A stretch of DNA of 11,429 nt, taken from assembly GCA_036939755.1 (NCBI GenBank), contig JALLAZ010000900.1:1-11429 (forward strand). The letters are read 5' to 3'. Source of the DNA: Stephanodiscus triporus (lineage: Eukaryota; Bacillariophyta; Thalassiosirophyceae; Thalassiosirales; Thalassiosiraceae). Positions 6,692 through 11,429 of this stretch are shown one piece after another. The position numbers and the translations under genes were made by a program. Numbering within the stretch: the stretch's first letter is position 1; every line of letters starts with the position of its first letter. The notes below the pieces were generated by a model. That model ran no database searches. It was given only the letters and a program-made list of their open reading frames with translations, and had not been told where the DNA came from.

Positions 6692-9319
6692 ATGAATTAC
6701 AAAAGGGAGCACACGTGCATTGTAAACGTTGGCATCTTTCGTTCGGGGACCACAACTCTTGCTGAAGCCGCAGCTCGGCTTGGGTACAAGATCTATCGTC
6801 GTTTCCCTAACCTATCTCCTGGAATACACAAAAAAATTCTTCAAAATCCCAGAGACGCATTACAAGAATGGGCATCGTCTGGAGGTATTGATGAAGTAGT
6901 TCACTTGGCATGCAATCATGATCTCATTTGCGATGGCTGGATAGCCCTCCTCCCATTCCTTCCAGTCTCAAGTCTCAGACAAGTTATGCGTCAAGCTAAA
7001 ACATGGAATGTTGAAATCAAATTTGTTGCAACCTCAAGAGACGTCGAGGATACAGTCAAATCAGAGCTGCAACATTGGGTTGTTCATGATCTGGAGCGCC
7101 GGGTTGGGCTAAGTTCGGATGAACGGAAGGAACTTGAAACCAATCTCAGAGCAAGGGCGTATCAGCACCAGGACCACATTCTAAATCTTTCTGGGCTTGT
7201 CGAGCTGCTTCCATTGGCAGGCAACATTCATGAAACTTGGCCAGACTCTTTGACTAATGTAAGCATGAACTCCGCAGAGAGCTGGCGTAACGCTCTTGCT
7301 CACGTAGGTGTATGCAACTCGAACCCTTCCCTTCCTGTCGAGGGGATCTTATTGACAATGCGCCTGGGTGGTAGTGCAGCCGACAAGAAAGTAGAGAAGC
7401 TTCTCGGCTGCGTGGAAGAAGATAGGCTTTGCAAATACCTGCTTGTTCTTGGGATCGACGAAGACGAGCTTGATACTGATGCTGCGCATGTGCTTATCAA
7501 ACAGCTCCAATCACGTGCTGAATTGAAGCAGCAGATGCAGTCGCTTCACATAGTCACGAACCCTTCGCAGCCCTCCGAGAAACCCTTCGCAGTTTGTAGA
7601 GCATGGAATACTATGGCAGTAGAGGCATGGGCTAATGGAGCTGATTGGGTTGTGCTGCTGGGCGATGACGTTGAGATTAGCTGCCCTTTTCACTACAGAG
7701 CATTCTATCGCAGCTTCTTGGATATATCCAACCGTCTTTGCGTCCCATTCGGCTTTGGCTGTCCATTTTGGAACGACCGTAGCTTTCCTGGCTTTCCATC
7801 ATTTCCCTGCATTGGTAAGGCACACCACGACATATTTCGAGCTCTCATTCCTGAACACCGCCAAGACAGCTTCGTTAATCAGGATTTAGATCCTTACATC
7901 CATATTCTCTATGCCAAGCTCGGGGCATCCCCATGTGTGGAAGAAGCTACATTAAACAATGGCCTAGGTGGAAAATTGAACCCAAGGTATGAAAAGGTTC
8001 CCGCTCAAGGCTGGCGAGATTTCGTTCTGGATGACTTTCGTCATTATATCCGTCCCTACATTCCTGAGGGAACACCCGAAGATGTTTTGCTTGATGTAAT
8101 TGTGCCTTCCTTCCGTGTTCAAGTAGACTATCTGAAGAGCATTTGCTACCTTAAGGTACCAAATCGGATCAGGACCAACTTTATCATTATTATTGATAAC
8201 AAGGAAGCTCTCCTTCGAGTGGCAAAGGATCTCTCAAGTTACAGGACACGCATCTCAGTATCAGAAGCTGAAGGACTTTTGGAGCGATATCTTGCAAGGA
8301 CTGGGAACACAATCCGTGTTCGTTGCAACGAATTCAATCTTGGCGCTTCCGCTAGCCGCAATCGCGGACTTGATGAAAGTGCTGCTGAGTTCGTACTGAA
8401 TCTAGATGATGATCTAGTGCCCGACAACGACCTGCTAGAGCAGTATGGCCGTAAACTCATGGAAATAGATGAAAAAGTTGTGGGCCTTGTTGGTCTTGTG
8501 CGATTTCCTCGTGCTCCGGATATCCCCATACGTCATGCTGCTGTACTCATGAGCTACCTGGCATTCATGTTTGAGATTGCGGAACGTAGTGATATGTATA
8601 CTCCTGCCTGGGGAGTTACTGCCAACATTCTTTTTCGACGCACAAACACTCGCTTCGACCTGATATATGCCAAAACAGGAGGTGGTGAGGATGTGGATTA
8701 TGCCTTACGAGTCACTGAGGCAAGTGGTGGCGGAACACTCCTCCCTGTCCCCGAAGCTCGGGTAGTCCACCCATTTTGGCCTGGATCTGTCTTTAGTCTG
8801 GCAAGCCATTTCTACAACTGGTCAATTGGAGATGGTGCTCTTTTCAAAAGATTTCCGCAACATTGCTACTGGTCCTTTCCCAATCTTCCCGAGACTATTC
8901 TCATCTCTCTGCCTGTTTGTCTTTTGACACAGATTGGACTCTGGGATTACTTTCAATTCATCATGCACTGCTTCGTAGCAGATTTTCTCGTTGACATAAT
9001 CTTTGGTGACTACAACCATCGAATCAGTATTGTACAAGGAACTGGAAAAGATCAAGTCGACATGAAACGAAGCCACCTCTTCTACTTAATTGCTCATATT
9101 TTGGCAAATTTGTATGTAGTTGGGCTTGAGTGTGGTCGGCTTCGTGGCCATATTGGGCGACTTGATGCGCAGTATGGTGTCTTCCGCCGTTTTGATTGGC
9201 ATATCGGGCGGCTAGTGGATGCACCCACAAGATTCCGAAAGAGGGAGGCACAGAAGTTTTTTGTCTTTGCCGCAATTTTCGTTCGCCTCGTGAAGAAAGC
9301 CAGCGGTGATGGCGAATAA
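6692..9319 (+). CDS. Sulfotransferase / glycosyltransferase fusion protein, membrane-associated
   Basis: Single-exon gene for 875 residues from ATG 6692; the frame extends upstream only to a TTG. Three parts are visible. Residues 1-205: a sulfotransferase-like domain with the PAPS-binding loop GIFRSGTTTL (14-23) and a 3'-phosphate-type strand KFVATSRDVEDTVKSELQ (Arg116, Asp117); it resembles the Sulfotransfer_4 type. Residues 217-455: a domain with LLGDDVE (324-328 region) and the distinctive FGFGCPFWNDRSFPGFPSFP, which looks like a glycosyltransferase-related fold of a family I recognise only loosely. Residues 468-720: a family-2 glycosyltransferase with DVIVPSF, NLGASASRNRGLD, the nucleotide-sugar/metal motif DDD (572-574) and the GGGEDVDYALR acid pair Glu666-Asp667. 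Hydrophobic segments at about 735-775 and 796-815 could anchor it in a membrane. The likely role is building and sulfating a polysaccharide in the Golgi; substrates are unknown. It pairs head to head with the sulfotransferase at 5536-6393. Confidence 0.85.
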   Translation: MNYKREHTCIVNVGIFRSGTTTLAEAAARLGYKIYRRFPNLSPGIHKKILQNPRDALQEWASSGGIDEVVHLACNHDLICDGWIALLPFLPVSSLRQVMRQAKTWNVEIKFVATSRDVEDTVKSELQHWVVHDLERRVGLSSDERKELETNLRARAYQHQDHILNLSGLVELLPLAGNIHETWPDSLTNVSMNSAESWRNALAHVGVCNSNPSLPVEGILLTMRLGGSAADKKVEKLLGCVEEDRLCKYLLVLGIDEDELDTDAAHVLIKQLQSRAELKQQMQSLHIVTNPSQPSEKPFAVCRAWNTMAVEAWANGADWVVLLGDDVEISCPFHYRAFYRSFLDISNRLCVPFGFGCPFWNDRSFPGFPSFPCIGKAHHDIFRALIPEHRQDSFVNQDLDPYIHILYAKLGASPCVEEATLNNGLGGKLNPRYEKVPAQGWRDFVLDDFRHYIRPYIPEGTPEDVLLDVIVPSFRVQVDYLKSICYLKVPNRIRTNFIIIIDNKEALLRVAKDLSSYRTRISVSEAEGLLERYLARTGNTIRVRCNEFNLGASASRNRGLDESAAEFVLNLDDDLVPDNDLLEQYGRKLMEIDEKVVGLVGLVRFPRAPDIPIRHAAVLMSYLAFMFEIAERSDMYTPAWGVTANILFRRTNTRFDLIYAKTGGGEDVDYALRVTEASGGGTLLPVPEARVVHPFWPGSVFSLASHFYNWSIGDGALFKRFPQHCYWSFPNLPETILISLPVCLLTQIGLWDYFQFIMHCFVADFLVDIIFGDYNHRISIVQGTGKDQVDMKRSHLFYLIAHILANLYVVGLECGRLRGHIGRLDAQYGVFRRFDWHIGRLVDAPTRFRKREAQKFFVFAAIFVRLVKKASGDGE

Positions 9320-9717
9320 ATGAGTAGTACCAAGGACCTGCAGGAGTTCTCTTGTCAACAAATCAGATGTCAGGAGTTAACTCTTGTCCGAAGAAAAACC
9401 TGATAATATATTCCTGGTTGACAAGAAGAACATCATTGCAACATTGTCAGGCAACAATAGCTAACCGTAAAGGGGGTACTCAAAAGAGAACGCGTACCAA
9501 TTTACTACCATAGGATTTTTCTGCCTTGTTTACTGTGCTCTATCTTCTATTCTTGCTCCCAATGGCCAATCTATTCTACAAAAAGCAACATCTCCTTCTC
9601 TATGCTGCAGATTTCAAACACAACAATGATCTTATCTGCAAATCAGTCAGTGCTCAGCGTCTGATTCTTGGCCTCGTCACAATCATGCACGCACATTTTC
9701 AATAATTTGTGCTATCA
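9320..9717. other. Intergenic spacer between convergent genes
   Basis: This holds the 3' UTRs of the fusion gene and of the convergent SNARE gene. I read it on the minus strand in all frames for a membrane-anchor exon of the SNARE and saw no hydrophobic stretch of about 20 residues. A 10-base inverted repeat, TCTTGTCAAC at 9350-9359 and GTTGACAAGA at 9417-9426, and a partial direct repeat CAGGAGTT...CTCTTGTC at 9341 and 9371 are present. Confidence 0.55.
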
Positions 9718-10627
9718 TCACGATATTACGCATTGGGATTGCGAGGATTCATTGGCCTTTTCGATATGTCTCAAGCCAGTGGCTGTATTTTCCTGTGCAT
9801 TCTCCATCTGCGTTTCGATTTGATCGATACCCTCCTGTTGACCATCCACCAGATGGGCCAGATCCTAACATAAGAAGCGAGTAAGAAGTGAGGCGCGCAT
9901 AAATTTGCGTGATTTTGGTCCCGATATCACGCCGCAAAAAAGAATAAAATAGACCGCACCTTGTATATTTCATTGACTTGATGCATCCCCTTGTGGATGC
10001 TCTTAATTTCTTCCTCGCGTTCTCGCATTATTTCCTCGTTGATTTTCTGCGCATTTTGAATGACCCGAGAAAGAGTTTATCAACGCGGTGCAGGGCATGA
10101 GCAAAACAAATCAATCTCATCTCCCCGCGCAACAAATATTACCGTTTATACTCACATCCTCCTGAATCTGCATTTGCCACCTTATGCCCTCCGCCGTCAT
10201 ATCCTCCCCGCCCACCCCATTTTGCCTCCTCCCCCCCTCCTCCACTTCCATCCTCGCCGCGTCCCGTTGCATCGCCTCGGCATTCCCCCGCTTGCGTTTC
10301 ACGTCCAGCTGCAAGTTCTTGAACTGCTGCTCGACGAGACGGTAGTCGCGCGACAGCTTCACATGGGTGGTGCGTAGCGAGGATGCCTCCGTCCGTGACA
10401 GGGTGGTCAGCCGGGATTCCTGGGATCGGAGTTGATTCTCGATGCGCTCTCCGAGCTGTTGTATGACATCTATTTGTAGGTTGTACCTGTCCGAGCATGA
10501 CGAGGTCTTCGTGAGTCGTTGTCATCGTCGTTAATGATCCATCCAGAAAAATGACACATTACGAATGATTTCATACGAGAGTAGAGAAGACAGAGAAAAC
10601 AATAGAGCACACAACAAGACCGGGGAT

Positions 10628-10658
<31 letters not shown>

Positions 10659-11200
10659 AGAACTCACTGCGTTTGTAAAACCGACGTGTCATTTTTCGTG
10701 CCGACGCTCCTCGCCATTTTTTCTAGCAGTGTTACATTCCTCTGGGGAGAAAGATGAGGAGGAGATGCAGGTTAGGAATCAATCAAGAGAAAGAGAACAG
10801 CGTGGACGAATGGGATTGACAAAGAAAAAGTTTCAAACCTCCGAAAACAATCTCCTCCCCCATCGTCGCTTCCTCGTTTTAGACAACCCCGATATTAATT
10901 GCCCCCTCGACGCACCTGATATTGGACGATGGAATCGCTCACTTGCTCGTACCCGCCCAGGCCGCCCGACGATCCCCATCCCACGCCGCCGCCCGCGCCC
11001 TGCATGCCGTCGGCCGCCGCCGGTCCCCTCCCGACGCCGCCGCCCGCCTCCGCCGCTGAGGAGAAAGCGCCCGACGACGGGGCCGCCGGGCGGGGATTCT
11101 TGTCCCAACCACCCCGCGAGGAGGGCGGCACCGAGGGTCTCTGCGGCGAGCGACGCTGGGATGGCCCGGCGCCCGGTCGACCGACATCTTGGAAAGACAT
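9718..11200 (-). CDS. Qa-SNARE (syntaxin 7/PEP12-like) with CaaX-like end, five exons
   Basis: SNAREs drive membrane fusion by forming four-helix bundles; Qa members are syntaxins. Exons on the minus strand: 10916-11200, 10668-10741, 10156-10486, 9960-10046 and 9718-9864, joining in frame to 307 residues. The start MSFQDV matches the MSFQD start of plant SYP2/PEP12 syntaxins. Residues 10-82 are a Gly-, Pro- and Ser-rich linker. Residues 84-215 form the helical Habc-like region (LLEKMARSVGTKNDTSVLQ, then YNLQIDVIQQLGERI). KINEEIMREREEEIKSIH at 231-248 leads into the SNARE motif, with LAHLVDGQQEGIDQIE carrying the zero-layer Gln at 268. The protein then stops, about 39 residues after that Gln, just where a syntaxin transmembrane helix should begin, and ends in CVIS, a possible prenylation box. 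Either it is lipid-anchored or a last exon is missed. Family call is firm; the exact organelle (endosome or vacuole by homology) is inferred. Confidence 0.87.
9865..9959 (-). other. SNARE intron 4
   Basis: A 95-base intron, donor GTGCGG after AAG and acceptor TTATGTTAG, phase 0. Splicing joins HQVNEIYK to DLAHLVDG, giving uninterrupted Qa-SNARE sequence. Confidence 0.85.
10047..10155 (-). other. SNARE intron 3
   Basis: A 109-base intron, donor GTGAGT after GAT and acceptor TGCGCAG, phase 0. It joins QMQIQED to KINEEIMRE. An acceptor further downstream is conceivable, but this one keeps the conserved Glu-rich segment intact. Confidence 0.8.
10487..10667 (-). other. SNARE intron 2, containing a C/G homopolymer
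   Basis: A 181-base intron, donor GTGAGT and acceptor CTCGGACAG, phase 2: the codon for Gln120 is split CA/G. It joins TSVLQT-Q to YNLQIDV. It carries the 29-base homopolymer about 10 bases after the donor. Confidence 0.85.
10630..10658. repeat. 29-base G homopolymer (poly-C on the transcribed gene's sense strand)
   Basis: An uninterrupted run of G from 10630 to 10658, inside intron 2 of the SNARE gene. Its true length is uncertain, since such runs are prone to sequencing and assembly error. Confidence 0.9.
10742..10915 (-). other. SNARE intron 1
   Basis: A 174-base intron, donor GTGCGT after CAG and acceptor TCTCCCCAG, phase 0. It joins SDSIVQYQ to RNVTLLEK at the start of the Habc-like region. 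Confidence 0.85.
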
Positions 11201-11429
11201 TCTGCTCAAGGATGTATTCTTTTTTTCTTTCTGCGCGAGTCTCGTCGTCACAGTCAGTTACATAGGTAGATATATTGTCCAAGAGAGAGAGTCTTCATTG
11301 GGAAGATAGAGTAGATCTGAGAATATCATTACTATTCTTAGGCTGGGATTATATTCGAACCGGGCAATAGCCCGATAGCGCTGTTTCAGAAAGAATCAGC
11401 GCTATTTTCTTCAAATTCTTTCTTGCTCT
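11201..11429. promoter_or_regulatory. Upstream region of the SNARE gene with two adjacent hairpins
   Basis: This should hold the 5' UTR and promoter of the minus-strand SNARE. Two inverted repeats abut: CGGGC (11361-11365) with GCCCG (11370-11374) around a 4-base loop, then ATAGCGCTG (11375-11383) with CAGCGCTAT (11397-11405) around a 13-base loop. No TATA box is evident. The promoter assignment is by position only. Confidence 0.5.

Noticed and set aside
9320..9717. Missing transmembrane exon for the SNARE
   Set aside because: An acceptor-like CTGACTGATTTGCAG exists near 9635, but the sequence after it has early stops or polar residues in each frame and no 20-residue hydrophobic run.
10729..11265. 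178-codon open frame on the plus strand, Arg/Pro-rich
   Set aside because: It crosses the SNARE exons and introns antisense and has only low-complexity composition.
11341..11375. Possible tRNA on the minus strand (GGTTCGAA followed by an ATCCCAGCC-like end)
   Set aside because: The T-stem does not pair, the B-box has extra bases, and no matching acceptor arm is found about 70 bases upstream.

Overview
This window is nuclear DNA of a eukaryotic alga, most likely a diatom or close stramenopile. Three things point that way. The MATE transporter starts with a signal peptide followed by an Ala-Phe junction, the hallmark of plastid import in diatoms. Genes are interrupted by short GT-AG introns. 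The RING-CH gene resembles a family I know mainly from centric diatom genomes. Both strands are used, there are no operons, and genes are separated by several hundred bases of lower-GC spacer. The species is not determined.

Layout, left to right. At 2-656 lies the 3' part of an IQ-motif (calmodulin-binding) gene, clear at first and then scattered over several frames. At 1099-3215 (+) is a two-exon plastid-type MATE transporter of 624 residues. At 3216-3925 is a spacer with palindromic repeats. At 3926-5025 (+) is a RING-CH zinc-finger protein with a helical, TPR-like tail, broken by an apparent one-base frameshift. At 5536-6393 (-) is a carbohydrate sulfotransferase, transcribed divergently from 6692-9319 (+), which encodes an 875-residue fusion of a sulfotransferase domain, a GDD-containing domain and a family-2 glycosyltransferase with membrane segments. 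At 9718-11200 (-) is a five-exon Qa-SNARE (syntaxin) that lacks the usual membrane anchor and ends in the CaaX-like sequence CVIS.

The most interesting unit is the divergent pair at 5536-9319. Two sulfotransferases share a 298-base intergenic promoter carrying roughly 20-nt-spaced repeats, and one of them is fused to glycosyltransferase modules. This suggests a small module that builds and sulfates a glycan in the secretory pathway; that function is inference. The SNARE next door could act in the same endomembrane system, but nothing in the sequence links them functionally.
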